From contig NZ_KB892014.1 in the NCBI RefSeq assembly GCF_000373645.1, forward strand, positions 1-64,000: a DNA stretch of 64,000 bases, in the 5' to 3' direction. How positions within the stretch are numbered: the first letter of the stretch is position 1; every line of letters starts with the position of its first letter. Below, one piece after another: positions 51,464 through 59,899 of this stretch. The position numbers and the translations under genes are program-made. The notes under the pieces were generated by a model. It was not told where the DNA came from and did no database searches. It saw only the letters and a program-made list of their open reading frames with translations. This stretch comes from Streptomyces sp. ATexAB-D23 (GTDB taxonomy: Bacteria; Actinomycetota; Actinomycetes; Streptomycetales; Streptomycetaceae).

Positions 51464-51772
51464 TCAGGCACGCCCGGCGAGTTCGTAACCCGCCTCGTCG
51501 ACGGCGGCGCGTACGGCCTCGTCGTCCAGGGCGGCTCCGGAGACCACCGTCACCTGGCCGGTGGACGCCACGGCCTTCACCGAGGTGACACCCTCGATGG
51601 CGGAGATCTCCTCGGAGACCGCGCCCTCGCAGTGTCCGCAGGTCATGCCGGTCACCTGGTAGGTGGTGGTCACGCCGGCCGGGGCGGCGTCCGTACCCGC
51701 GCTGTCGTGGCAGGAACCGCTGGGCGAGCAGCAGGAGCCGGTCGCCTGGGGGAGTTGGGTCTCGGCGGTCAT
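51464..51772 (-). CDS. copZ: Copper chaperone CopZ-like protein
   Basis: 102 residues from ATG 51772 (GAGGAGA upstream). The C-terminal two thirds is a heavy-metal-associated domain with [13 protein letters not shown] (C45, C48). The first 30 residues are an extension rich in Cys/His/Ser ([13 protein letters not shown]) that could hold additional copper. It is placed 107 bp ahead of copA and directly behind the CsoR-like box, so it is the first gene of the copper unit and hands Cu(I) to CopA. Confidence 0.92.
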   Translation of the reverse strand: MTAETQLPQATGSCCSPSGSCHDSAGTDAAPAGVTTTYQVTGMTCGHCEGAVSEEISAIEGVTSVKAVASTGQVTVVSGAALDDEAVRAAVDEAGYELAGRA

Positions 51773-51844
51773 CGCATTCTCCTCTTCGACGGGCACACAG
51801 GGGTGGGCGGGCGCACACGGAGGCGCCGCCACACTCTCCACTTT

Positions 51845-51861
51845 ATACCCCTAGGGGGTAT
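51845..51861. promoter_or_regulatory. CsoR-type copper operator
   Basis: ATACCCCTAGGGGGTAT, the pseudo-palindromic G-tract box bound by the copper repressor CsoR in actinomycetes. It lies 73 bases upstream of copZ. The csoR gene is not in this window. Confidence 0.8.
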
Positions 51862-51901
51862 GACGCGAGTCGCCCGGCCGCTGTCCGCCGGTCCTGGGTC
51901 G

Positions 51902-52636
51902 TTATCCACCGTTCGGCGGAGCGTCCGCCGGGCCGGGCCGTGCGTGCGCGCCGTCGCGGACCATCGGTTCCAGGTACCGGTACAGGATCGTCTTCAGCTC
52001 CCGGATGTACGCCTCCCGCTCGTCCCCCTCGTACGCCATGATCACGTCGAGTCCGGCCTTGACGAGGTTGAAGATCATCGTGGCGATGCGGGTGACGTCG
52101 GCGGACGGCGCGTCCGGCAGGTATCCGGCGATGATCGTCTCGACCCGGGCGAGCATCGTGACGTGCACCGCGTCATGGTCCTTCGCGGGCATTCCGGGGA
52201 TCTCGGAGCCGTGCATCAGTACCGTGAACGCCGGGTTGGCGCAGTTGAACTCGATCAGTGGGTCGAGGGTGGCGTCGAGGACCCGGTTCAGCGGCTGATC
52301 CCGCCGGACGGCCTGGAGGGCGGCCCCGTAGGTCTCCTGCCAGCGGGTCAGCAGCCGGTCGCCCAGCTCGACCGCGATGGCCTCCTTGTTCGGGAAGAAC
52401 TGGTAGAGCGTGCCGGGCGAGACCCCGGCCTCGCGGGCGATGGCATTGGTGCTCGCGGCGGTGTAGCCCGTCGTGCAGAAGACGTCGGCGGCGGCCTTGA
52501 GCAGCTGCGCGATGCGGGCCTCGCCCCGGGCCTGCCGCCGGCGCGGCCGGGCGGGGCCTGCCGCCGTCCCCGGCTTCTTGGTGGCGGCTTCCGCGGCTCC
52601 GGTGTCCCCGGTGCTCTCCGCTCTGGCCTGCGACAC
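51902..52636 (-). CDS. TetR-family regulator
   Basis: 244 residues from GTG 52636 (GGGGATT upstream). After a Lys/Arg/Ala-rich leader (about 1-38) comes a TetR HTH: ARIAQLLKAAADVFCTTGYTAASTNAIAREAGVSPGTLYQFFPNKEAI. The C-terminal ligand domain ends RELKTILYRYLEPMVRDG. It is divergent from the MMPL transporter with two similar dyads in between, the usual layout of a repressor controlling its own gene and an efflux gene. The ligand is unknown. Confidence 0.92.
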   Translation of the reverse strand: MSQARAESTGDTGAAEAATKKPGTAAGPARPRRRQARGEARIAQLLKAAADVFCTTGYTAASTNAIAREAGVSPGTLYQFFPNKEAIAVELGDRLLTRWQETYGAALQAVRRDQPLNRVLDATLDPLIEFNCANPAFTVLMHGSEIPGMPAKDHDAVHVTMLARVETIIAGYLPDAPSADVTRIATMIFNLVKAGLDVIMAYEGDEREAYIRELKTILYRYLEPMVRDGAHARPGPADAPPNGG

Positions 52637-52667
52637 GGTGAATCCCCAGCTTTCGCGAGCAGTTGAC

Positions 52668-52690
52668 AAACACGAGCGACCGCTCGCATT
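52668..52690. promoter_or_regulatory. TetR-type operator 1
   Basis: AAACACGAGCGACCGCTCGC and flanks, an imperfect dyad (GAGC/GCTC core) that overlaps the end of a TTGACA at 52663-52668. Sequence is closely related to the second site 6 bases further on. Confidence 0.6.
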
Positions 52691-52696
52691 CTTATG

Positions 52697-52720
52697 AAAC
52701 GCGAGCGGGGACTCGTGTTT
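52697..52720. promoter_or_regulatory. TetR-type operator 2
   Basis: AAACGCGAG and CTCGTGTTT flank a 6-bp centre; eight of nine positions pair. It is about 100 bases ahead of the MMPL start. Confidence 0.65.
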
Positions 52721-52820
52721 GCCAGTGTATGTGGCAACGACTGATCCATGCTGCCCTGCGCGGCTGCTTCGTGCTGCCGCCCGGCGCACCCGGATCCGGG
52801 GAAAAAGGGGACATCGCACC

Positions 52821-55061
52821 ATGTCTGAAGTCAACGGCCCACAGCGATTGGGGGGCTGGACGCGCTTCGTCACCGCGCGTCCCCGGCTCACGCTGCTGGC
52901 GGCTCTGGTGATCACGGCGCTCGCGGTCTTCGCGGGCAGCGGGGTCGCCGACCGGATGGGCAGCGGCGGCTGGCAGGCCCCGGACGCCGAGTCGACCTAC
53001 GCGACCAATGCGCTGGAGCGCGAGTTCCCCGCTTCCCAGCCGAATCTCCTGCTGCTGATCGACAGCGGCAGCGCCTCCGTCGACGACCCCGCCGTGGCCG
53101 CGGAGGCCGCACGCCTGGCCGAGCGGCTCTCAGGTGAGGCGGATGTCGTGGGGGTGCGCTCCTACTGGCAGGACAAGGCGCCCGCACTGCGCGCCGAGGA
53201 CGGCAAGGAGGCGCTGATCGCGGCCCGGATCGAGGGCGACGACAAAGCGACGGGGGAGGTGCTGGACCGGATAGCCCCGGCCTACCGGGGGACGCACGGG
53301 CCGGTGCGCGTCTCGATCGGAGGCCCGGTCGCCGTGCAGCACGAGATGCAGACACTCATCGAGGAGGACCTGCTGCGGGCGGAGATCATCGCCCTGCCGG
53401 TGACGCTGGTGCTGCTCGTGATGGTCTTCGGCAGCGCGATCGCGGCCCTGCTGCCCCTGGGCGTCGGCATCGTCGCCATCCTGGGGACCAACGCCGTGCT
53501 GCGCGGCATCACCGAGCTCACCGATGTCTCCGTCTTCGCCCAGAACCTCACCACCGCGCTCGGCCTCGGACTCGCCGTCGACTACGCGTTGTTCATCGTG
53601 CGCCGGTTCCGCGAGGAGCTGGCGACCGGGGCCCCGACCCGGACGGCGGTGGGTACGACGCTGCGCACCGCCGGGCGGACCGTGCTGTTCTCGGCGCTGA
53701 CCGTCGCGGTCTCGCTGGCCGCGATGCTGGTCTTCCCGCAGTACTTCCTGCGTTCCTTCGCGTACGCCGGGATCGCCGTGGTGCTGCTGGCCGCCGCGGC
53801 CGCGCTGATCCTCCTGCCGGCCGCGCTGATGCTGCTCGGCCACCGGGTCAACTCCCTCGACCTCAGGAAGCTGCTGAGGCGGGGGCGCGCGAAGTCGCCC
53901 GACGCGGTGGCCGGTGCGGGCTGGGGCAGGTTCACGGCGCTGGTGATGCGCCGGGCGCCCGTCTTCGCCGTCGTCACGAGCGTCGGACTCGTCCTGCTGG
54001 GACTGCCGTTCCTGGGCGTCGAGTTCGGTACGGCGGACGACCGGCAGCTGCCCGCGTCCTCCGAGTCGCACGTGGTGCAGCAGCATCTGCGGGACGGCTT
54101 CCCCGGCAGCCCCGGCGGCGGCCTCGACATCTTCGCGGAGGGCGGGGCGACACCCGCCCAGTACGCCGACTACCGGAGCCGGATCGCCACGCTCCCGGGG
54201 GTCCTGCGGGTCGACGGCCCGGTCACGGAAGGGAAGGCGGCCTACTTCAGCGTGCTGGGGAAGGGCGAGCCGGTAGGGCAGGAGACGCAGCGGCTGGTGA
54301 AGGACCTGCGGGCGGAGCCCGCCCCCTTCGACACCTCCGTGACGGGGACGGCGGCGGTACTGGTCGACTCCAAGGCCGCCATCGGCGACCGCCTGCCGTG
54401 GGCGGTGGGCATCATCGCCGTAGTGACGCTGCTGCTGGTGTTCCTGCTGACCGGAAGCGTGCTGATCCCCGTCCAGGCCGTCGTGCTCAACGCCCTGAGC
54501 CTCACCGCGATGTTCGGGGCGGTGGTCTGGGTCTTCCAGGACGGGCACCTGTCCGGACTGCTCTCCTTCACCAGCACGGGCGACATAGAGACGACACTGC
54601 CGGTGCTCATGTTCTGTGTCGCCTTCGGGCTCTCCATGGACTACGGGGTGTTCCTGCTCTCCCGGATCAAGGAGGAGTACGACCGCACCGGGGACCACGA
54701 GCACGCGGTCGGTTACGGGCTGCGGCACACCGGCGGGCTGATCACAGCGGCGGCCGTGATCCTGGCGGTCGTGATGGTCGCCATCGGCACCTCACGGGTC
54801 ACCAACACCAAGATGCTGGGGCTCGGCATCGCGCTCGCCGTGCTGATGGACGCGATGGTGGTCCGCAGCCTCCTGGTCCCGACGGTGATGAAGCTGATGG
54901 GCCGCGCGACCTGGTGGGCCCCGGCGCCGCTGCGCCGGTTCCACCAGCGGTTCGGGCTGAGCGAGGGGGAATCGGTGCGACCGGAGGCCGGGGCCGGGAC
55001 CGGGGCCGAGGGCGTGCCGGAGCCGTCCGCCGAGCCGGAGCGGATATCCAGCGGGGCGTAG
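52821..55061 (+). CDS. MMPL-family (RND) transporter
   Basis: 746 residues from ATG 52821. Twelve membrane helices in the RND arrangement with two periplasmic loops (about 40-190 and 400-520). The proton-relay Asp-Tyr pairs are seen as VDYALFIVRRFREE (near 254) and MDYGVFLLSRIKEEYD (near 607), matching those of mycobacterial MmpL3. MMPL proteins export lipids, polyketides or drugs; the divergent TetR suggests inducible efflux. The tail after residue 715 is low-complexity Glu/Gly/Pro. The ribosome site is weak. Confidence 0.92.
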   Translation: MSEVNGPQRLGGWTRFVTARPRLTLLAALVITALAVFAGSGVADRMGSGGWQAPDAESTYATNALEREFPASQPNLLLLIDSGSASVDDPAVAAEAARLAERLSGEADVVGVRSYWQDKAPALRAEDGKEALIAARIEGDDKATGEVLDRIAPAYRGTHGPVRVSIGGPVAVQHEMQTLIEEDLLRAEIIALPVTLVLLVMVFGSAIAALLPLGVGIVAILGTNAVLRGITELTDVSVFAQNLTTALGLGLAVDYALFIVRRFREELATGAPTRTAVGTTLRTAGRTVLFSALTVAVSLAAMLVFPQYFLRSFAYAGIAVVLLAAAAALILLPAALMLLGHRVNSLDLRKLLRRGRAKSPDAVAGAGWGRFTALVMRRAPVFAVVTSVGLVLLGLPFLGVEFGTADDRQLPASSESHVVQQHLRDGFPGSPGGGLDIFAEGGATPAQYADYRSRIATLPGVLRVDGPVTEGKAAYFSVLGKGEPVGQETQRLVKDLRAEPAPFDTSVTGTAAVLVDSKAAIGDRLPWAVGIIAVVTLLLVFLLTGSVLIPVQAVVLNALSLTAMFGAVVWVFQDGHLSGLLSFTSTGDIETTLPVLMFCVAFGLSMDYGVFLLSRIKEEYDRTGDHEHAVGYGLRHTGGLITAAAVILAVVMVAIGTSRVTNTKMLGLGIALAVLMDAMVVRSLLVPTVMKLMGRATWWAPAPLRRFHQRFGLSEGESVRPEAGAGTGAEGVPEPSAEPERISSGA

Positions 55062-55216
55062 AAGGGTCGGGGCGTGGGGCGGGGCGCGTTCTGGGGCGTG
55101 GAGTGCGGGACGGGACGCGTTCTGGGGCGTGGGGCGTGGGGCGTGGGTCGGTCGGGCGGGTGGCCGGTCGGGCGGGGGCCGGACGGCGGACGGCGTACGG
55201 CCCCCGGTCGGCCCCG
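55062..55216. repeat. GC-rich tandem repeats downstream of the MMPL gene
   Basis: Units of the type TTCTGGGGCGTGG and GTGGGGCG repeat several times from 55068 to about 55150, then CGGTCGGGCGGG-like repeats to 55180. No protein is recognisable. Confidence 0.5.
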
Positions 55217-55414
55217 TCAGCCGCGGCGGCCCCGGTTGCCGGGGCGGGCGGCGACCCAGGCGCGGACCGTGTCCGCGTACCAGTAGGGCTTCCCGTTCTC
55301 CACGTGATCCGGCGCCGGCAGGAGGCCGTGCTTGCGATAGGAGCGGACCGTGTCCGGCTGAACCCGGATGTGCGCGGCGATGTCCTTGTAGGACCAGAGC
55401 CCTCTGTCCGTCAT
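55217..55414 (-). CDS. Small helix-turn-helix DNA-binding protein
   Basis: 65 residues from ATG 55414 with GAGAGG upstream. The sequence TDRGLWSYKDIAAHIRVQPDTVRSYRKHGLLPAPDH matches the MerR/AlpA-excisionase-type winged helix, ending KPYWYADTVRAWVAARPG. Small proteins of this type are common in Streptomyces as stand-alone regulators or plasmid/ICE excisionases. No integrase or attachment site was seen nearby, so a chromosomal regulator is more likely. Confidence 0.85.
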   Translation of the reverse strand: MTDRGLWSYKDIAAHIRVQPDTVRSYRKHGLLPAPDHVENGKPYWYADTVRAWVAARPGNRGRRG

Positions 55415-55616
55415 GGTGCCACCTCTCCGCACCGCGGCGGCGGCCTGGGGGCCGTCGTGGGAACTGCGCCGCGGTCACTGACGATCGCTCAGCCTGTGTG
55501 GGGTGAACGACGGGAGGCGGGAGGGGGCGGGCCCTGTCGAGCGGCTGTGACGGAAGACCCGCAGAACGGAGATATGCGTGACGAGGGGGTGATCTCGGCG
55601 AGCCGTCGGCGGGGCG

Positions 55617-55674
55617 GCGGGCCACCGACCGGCTCGGCCCACCGGGCGGGCCACCGACCGGTTCGGCCCATCGG
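55617..55674. repeat. Two tandem 29-bp repeats
   Basis: A 29-bp unit (starting GCGGGCCACCGACCGG) is repeated head to tail with two C/T differences, inside a 378-bp gap (55415-55792) that otherwise shows no gene or RNA. Confidence 0.7.
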
Positions 55675-55792
55675 CGGGTGGAGGCCGGCCTGCGGGGCGG
55701 GTGGCGGCCAACGGGGTGGGCCCGGGGCCCGGTTTCACGGTGGGCGACAGCGTGTACCGGCCCGACGCCACTGCCCGGGGCCGTCCGGCGTG

Positions 55793-56722
55793 TCAGGGTG
55801 CCCGGCGCGGGGTGCCGCAGGAGCGGAGGAATTCCCGGGTGCGGCGGGCGATGGGGAAGGGGCGGTCGGGTGGGCACGGGTACATGTCCTGCTCGACGAT
55901 CGCGAACAGGTCGACGTCCAGCCGGCGGGCGGCGGCGAGGACCGGTTCCAGGGCCGGGACCCCGCCCGGCGGTTCGCACATGACGCCGCGCGCCACGGCC
56001 GGCCCGAACGGCACCTCGTTCGCCACCACATCGGCCAGGATCTCCGGGTCGACCTGCTTGAGGTGGAGGTAGCCGATCCGCTCGCCGTAGGTCTCGATCA
56101 GCTCGACGCTGTCGCCGCCGCAGTACGCGTAGTGGCCCGTGTCGAGACAGAGCGAGACGAGGTCCGGGTCGGTGGCGTCGAGGAAGCGGCTGACGTTCTC
56201 CTCGGTGTCGATATGGGTGTCGGCATGGGGATGGACGACGATGCGCAGCCCGTAACGGTCCAGGACCTCGCGCCCCAGGCGCTCGGTCTGGGAGGTGAGA
56301 TGGCGCCACTGTCCGGCGGTGAGAGAGCGGTCCTCCAGCACCTCGCCCGTCCGGTCGTCGCGCCAGAACGACGGGATGACCACGAGGTGGGCGGCGCCCA
56401 TCGCCCGGGTGAGTGCCGCGATGTCGGCGACATGCGCCCAGGTCCGGTCCCAGACCTCCGGACCATGGTGCAATCCGGTGAAAACGGTGCCCGCCGAGAC
56501 GGAGAGCCCGCGGCTGCGGGTCTCGTCCGCGAGGCGGGCCGGATCGGTCGGGAGGTAGCCGTAGGGTCCCAGCTCGATCCACTCGTAGCCCGCGGTGGAG
56601 ACCTCGTCGAGGAAGCGCCGCCAGGGCACTTGCCGCGGGTCGTCGGGGAACCACACTCCCCAGGAGTCGGGCGCTGATCCGATGCGGATACCGGCCGGGG
56701 CGGAAGCGGAGGAGGAGGCCAT
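55793..56722 (-). CDS. iolE: Inosose dehydratase IolE
   Basis: 309 residues from ATG 56722. AP2-type TIM barrel, the closest likeness being IolE (2-keto-myo-inositol dehydratase): IGSAPDSWGVWFPDDPRQVPW near 13, YEWIELGPYGYLP, LRIVVHPHADTHIDTEEN (metal ligands), LCLDTGHYAYCGGDS and YLHLKQVDPEIL. It removes water from scyllo-inosose in inositol breakdown. It is divergent from iolC across a 165-bp region containing a good promoter and operator-like repeats, so both arms are probably co-regulated. Confidence 0.88.
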   Translation of the reverse strand: MASSSASAPAGIRIGSAPDSWGVWFPDDPRQVPWRRFLDEVSTAGYEWIELGPYGYLPTDPARLADETRSRGLSVSAGTVFTGLHHGPEVWDRTWAHVADIAALTRAMGAAHLVVIPSFWRDDRTGEVLEDRSLTAGQWRHLTSQTERLGREVLDRYGLRIVVHPHADTHIDTEENVSRFLDATDPDLVSLCLDTGHYAYCGGDSVELIETYGERIGYLHLKQVDPEILADVVANEVPFGPAVARGVMCEPPGGVPALEPVLAAARRLDVDLFAIVEQDMYPCPPDRPFPIARRTREFLRSCGTPRRAP

Positions 56723-56759
56723 GCGCCCACCCTCACCACGCGGGGGCGCACATGTCAAG

Positions 56760-56785
56760 GATACGTCCGTATGTCCGTACAAATG
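56760..56785. promoter_or_regulatory. Possible operator between iolE and iolC
   Basis: A repeated TACGTCCGTATGTCCGTAC stretch (dyad and direct-repeat character) immediately ahead of the -35 box. GntR-type inositol regulators act at such positions in streptomycetes; no regulator gene is present in the window. Confidence 0.4.
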
Positions 56786-56786
56786 A

Positions 56787-56815
56787 TTGACAGTGATCGG
56801 GGGAAGGGTTAGAAC
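56787..56815 (+). promoter_or_regulatory. Promoter of the iolC operon
   Basis: TTGACA at 56787-56792, 17-base spacer, TAGAAC at 56810-56815; close to the major vegetative consensus. It lies about 70 bases ahead of iolC. Confidence 0.65.
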
Positions 56816-56886
56816 CGGGTACCGGCCGCCGTCGCGGCAGCCGCCCCACCGGTAGCCCGAAGGGCGCCCAGCCGAAGGGACGCTGA

Positions 56887-58107
56887 ATGCCTGAGCCGTA
56901 CGACGTGATCACCATGGGGCGGATCGGGGTGGACCTCTATCCGCTCAGGACCGGTGTGCCGCTGGCCCGGGTCGACACCTTCGGGAAGTTCCTCGGCGGC
57001 TCTCCCGCCAACGTCGCCGTCGCCGCGGCCCGCCTCGGCCGGCGCACCGCCGTGGTGACCCGGACCGGGCAGGACCCCTTCGGCACCTACCTGCACGACC
57101 AGCTGCGGGAATTCGGCGTGGACGACCGATGGGTGACCCCCGTCGCCGCATACCCGACCCCGGTCACCTTCTGCGAGGTCTTCCCGCCCGACGACTTCCC
57201 GCTCTACTTCTACCGGCAGCCCAAGGCCCCGGACCTGGAGATCCACGCCTCGGAGCTCGACCTGGCGGCGATCAGGGCCGCCCGGGTGTTCTGGATGACC
57301 GGTACCGGGCTGTGCGCCGAGCCGAGCCGGACCGCGACGCTCGCCGCGCTGCGCGCCCGCGACCGGTCCGGCATCACCGTCTTCGACCTCGACTGGCGCC
57401 CGATGTTCTGGGAACAGTCCGGCGAAGGGGCCGGGCCCGCGGCCGGGCCGACCGGCACACCGACCGGCGCTCCGGCCGACGACCCGACCACCGGGATCAC
57501 GGCCGGGGCGCCCGCCGGGGCGAACACCGGGGTCACGACCGGGGCGCCGGCCGGGGCGGCGACCGCGGCGACGGACGGCGTAACGGTCGGCGCAACGACT
57601 GGCCCGACGACCGGGGCGCCCGCCGGGACGACCGGGGCGCCCGCCGGGACGGCCGGTGCGGTCTCCCCGTCCGCCCGCTATCGCGAGGCCCTCGCGCACG
57701 CCACCGTCGCCGTGGGCAACCTGGACGAGTGCGAGATCGCGACCGGCGAGCGCGAACCGTACGCGGCGGCCCGCGCCCTCATCGACGCGGGCGTCGAGCT
57801 GGCCGTCGTGAAGCGGGGCCCGGCGGGCGTCCTCGCCGTGCACCGGGACGGCACCGTCGCCGATGTGCCACCACTGCCCGTCGACGTGGTCAACGGCCTC
57901 GGTGCGGGCGACGCGTTCGGCGGCTCGCTCTGCCACGGGCTGCTCGCCGGCTGGGAGACCGCCCGCACCATGCGCTACGCCAACGCCGCCGGCGCCATCG
58001 TCGCCTCCCGGCTCGCCTGCTCCTCCGCCATGCCCTTCCCGCACGAGGTCGAAGCCGCTCTCGCCGAAGGCGCCGTCATCTCCAGGGCCCCCGGAGCGGC
58101 CCGATGA
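56887..58107 (+). CDS. iolC: 5-dehydro-2-deoxygluconokinase IolC with low-complexity insert
   Basis: 406 residues, PfkB-family kinase phosphorylating the inositol-derived 2-deoxy-5-keto-gluconate. N-terminus YDVITMGRIGVDLYPL, substrate strand KFLGGSPANVAVAAARLG and the C-terminal anion-hole motif NGLGAGDAFGGSL are intact. Residues about 178-262 are an extra segment built of Thr/Gly/Ala/Pro units such as TTGAPAG, placed between FDLDWRPMFW and SARYREALAHA; the family is normally near 325 residues. The insert lies where the chain would cross the surface. Start ATG 56887 follows AAGGGA; the stop overlaps the next gene (ATGA). Confidence 0.88.
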   Translation: MPEPYDVITMGRIGVDLYPLRTGVPLARVDTFGKFLGGSPANVAVAAARLGRRTAVVTRTGQDPFGTYLHDQLREFGVDDRWVTPVAAYPTPVTFCEVFPPDDFPLYFYRQPKAPDLEIHASELDLAAIRAARVFWMTGTGLCAEPSRTATLAALRARDRSGITVFDLDWRPMFWEQSGEGAGPAAGPTGTPTGAPADDPTTGITAGAPAGANTGVTTGAPAGAATAATDGVTVGATTGPTTGAPAGTTGAPAGTAGAVSPSARYREALAHATVAVGNLDECEIATGEREPYAAARALIDAGVELAVVKRGPAGVLAVHRDGTVADVPPLPVDVVNGLGAGDAFGGSLCHGLLAGWETARTMRYANAAGAIVASRLACSSAMPFPHEVEAALAEGAVISRAPGAAR

Positions 58108-59021
58108 GCCCGGCCGCCTCCCGCGTCTCCGACCTGGTCCACCTGCGCATGCACCATCCGGAGGCCGTCGCCGAGGCCGCCGCCCGCCGCGCCAGGCGCC
58201 CGCTGGTCACCGGGCGCGGCCGGCTGATGATCGTCGCCGCCGACCACCCCGCCCGAGGCTCGCTCGCGGTCGGCGGCCGCGAACTGGCCATGGCCAACCG
58301 CTTCGAGCTGCTGGAACGGCTCTGTCTCGCCCTCTCCAGGCCCGGCGTCGACGGCGTGCTCGCCACCGCCGACATCCTGGACGACCTGCTGCTCCTGGGC
58401 GCCCTGGAGAACAAGGTGGTCATCGGTTCGATGAACCGGGGCGGACTGGCCGGCGCCTCCTTCGAGCTGGACGACCGCTTCACCGGACACCGCCCCGAGG
58501 ACCTGGCCCGCCTCGGATTCGACGCCGGAAAGCTCCTGCTGCGCATCGACCACCAGGACCCCGGCTCCCTCGACACGATGCACACGACCGCCCGCGCCAT
58601 CGACGCCATGGCCGCCCACCGGCTGCCCGTCTTCGTCGAACCCTTCCTCTGCCGCCGCGCCGCGGGCCGGGTCCACAACGACCTGAGCGCCGCCGCCGTC
58701 AGTACCGCCATCGCCATCGCCTCGGGACTGGCCGGCACCTCCGCGTACACCTGGCTCAAGGTCCCCGTCACGGAGAAGCCCGACGAGATGGCCCGGGTCA
58801 TGGAGAGTTCGACGCTGCCCGCCGTGCTCCTCGGCGGCGAGGTCGGAGACGAGCAGGACGCGGCGTACGAGAAATGGCGGGCCGCGCTGCGCCTGCCGAC
58901 CGTCCGGGGGCTGGTGGTGGGGCGCTCACTGCTGTATCCCGCAGACGGAGAGGTGACCGCCGCCGTCGACACGGCCGTATCACTGCTCGGTCCGGACACC
59001 ACGGCCGGGGAAGGGACATGA
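58104..59021 (+). CDS. Cgl0159-family aldolase-like protein
   Basis: 305 residues, an (alpha/beta)8 protein of the DeoC/LacD-like aldolase group known as the Cgl0159 family from the Corynebacterium iol cluster. Seen: RLMIVAADHPARGSLAVGG near 45, GVLATADILDDLLLLG, VVIGSMNRGGLAGASFELDDRFTG and AYTWLKVPVTEKPDEM, whose Lys is a candidate Schiff-base residue. In an inositol cluster lacking iolJ it probably cleaves the 6-phospho-5-dehydro-2-deoxygluconate made by IolC. It is coupled on both sides by ATGA overlaps. Confidence 0.85.
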   Translation: MSPAASRVSDLVHLRMHHPEAVAEAAARRARRPLVTGRGRLMIVAADHPARGSLAVGGRELAMANRFELLERLCLALSRPGVDGVLATADILDDLLLLGALENKVVIGSMNRGGLAGASFELDDRFTGHRPEDLARLGFDAGKLLLRIDHQDPGSLDTMHTTARAIDAMAAHRLPVFVEPFLCRRAAGRVHNDLSAAAVSTAIAIASGLAGTSAYTWLKVPVTEKPDEMARVMESSTLPAVLLGGEVGDEQDAAYEKWRAALRLPTVRGLVVGRSLLYPADGEVTAAVDTAVSLLGPDTTAGEGT

Positions 59022-59899
59022 GTATGCGAGGACAACCGACGTACCACCTGCCCGCGGGCCGAACCGCCCACGGCCCCTACGCCCTCGACATCGGCCCGGA
59101 ACAGGCCGGCTGGGAGCGGTCGAGCCTAAGAGTGGTGGATCTGGAACCGGGAGGAGTTCACACACTTGTCACCGGGGAGAGCGAGTGGATCGTACTGCCG
59201 TTGACCGGCAGCTGTACGGTGCACATCTCAGATGAGATCTTTGAACTGCTGGGCCGTAAGAGCGTGTTCAGCGGCGTATCCGACTTCGCCTATGTACCGC
59301 GCGACGCCCACGCACAGATCGCCTCCGGCGCAGGAGGCCGCTTCGCCCTGGCAGGAGCGAAGTGCGAGCGACGACTCCCCGCTCGCTACGGCCCCGCGCC
59401 GGAGGTACGCGTGGAGCTTCGCGGCTCCGGCAACTGCTCCCGACAGGTCAACAACTTCGCCGCGGCCGACGCCTTCGACTGCGACCGGCTGATCGCCGTG
59501 GAAGTCCTCACACCCGGCGGCAACTGGTCCTCCTACCCGCCGCACAAACACGACGAGCACCACCCCGGCGAGGAATCCGTCCTGGAGGAGATCTACTACT
59601 TCGAGGTGGCAGACGGAGGCCTCGGCTACCACCGCGTGTCCCCGTCCCGGCCCGGCGGCACCGACGTCCTGGCCGAGGTCCGCAGCGGCGACACCGTCCT
59701 CATCCCCGACGGCTGGCACGGCCCCTCCATCGCCCCGCCCGGCCGCACCCTCTACTACCTCAACGTCATGGCGGGCCCCGGCGAGAAGCGGGAGTGGCTG
59801 ATCCGCGACCACCCCGACCACCGCTGGATCCGCGACACCTGGCCGTCCCAGCCGGCCGACCCCCGGCTGCCGCTCTACGGGCCGGAGGACCGGGGATGA
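59018..59899 (+). CDS. iolB: 5-deoxy-glucuronate isomerase IolB
   Basis: 293 residues, double-cupin isomerase converting 5-deoxy-glucuronate to 2-deoxy-5-keto-gluconate. Family signatures: GWERSSLRVVDLEPGGVHTL, RQVNNFAAADAFDCDRLIAVEVLTPGGNW and the metal-binding YPPHKHDEHHPGEESVLEEIYYFEV, with LIPDGWHGPS later. The ATG at 59018 overlaps the previous stop; ATG 59024 is also possible. The gene is followed by iolD with another four-base overlap. Confidence 0.95.
   Translation: MSMRGQPTYHLPAGRTAHGPYALDIGPEQAGWERSSLRVVDLEPGGVHTLVTGESEWIVLPLTGSCTVHISDEIFELLGRKSVFSGVSDFAYVPRDAHAQIASGAGGRFALAGAKCERRLPARYGPAPEVRVELRGSGNCSRQVNNFAAADAFDCDRLIAVEVLTPGGNWSSYPPHKHDEHHPGEESVLEEIYYFEVADGGLGYHRVSPSRPGGTDVLAEVRSGDTVLIPDGWHGPSIAPPGRTLYYLNVMAGPGEKREWLIRDHPDHRWIRDTWPSQPADPRLPLYGPEDRG

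Noticed and set aside
55217..55414. Small HTH protein as an ICE excisionase
   Set aside because: No integrase, replication gene or attachment-site repeat lies near it.
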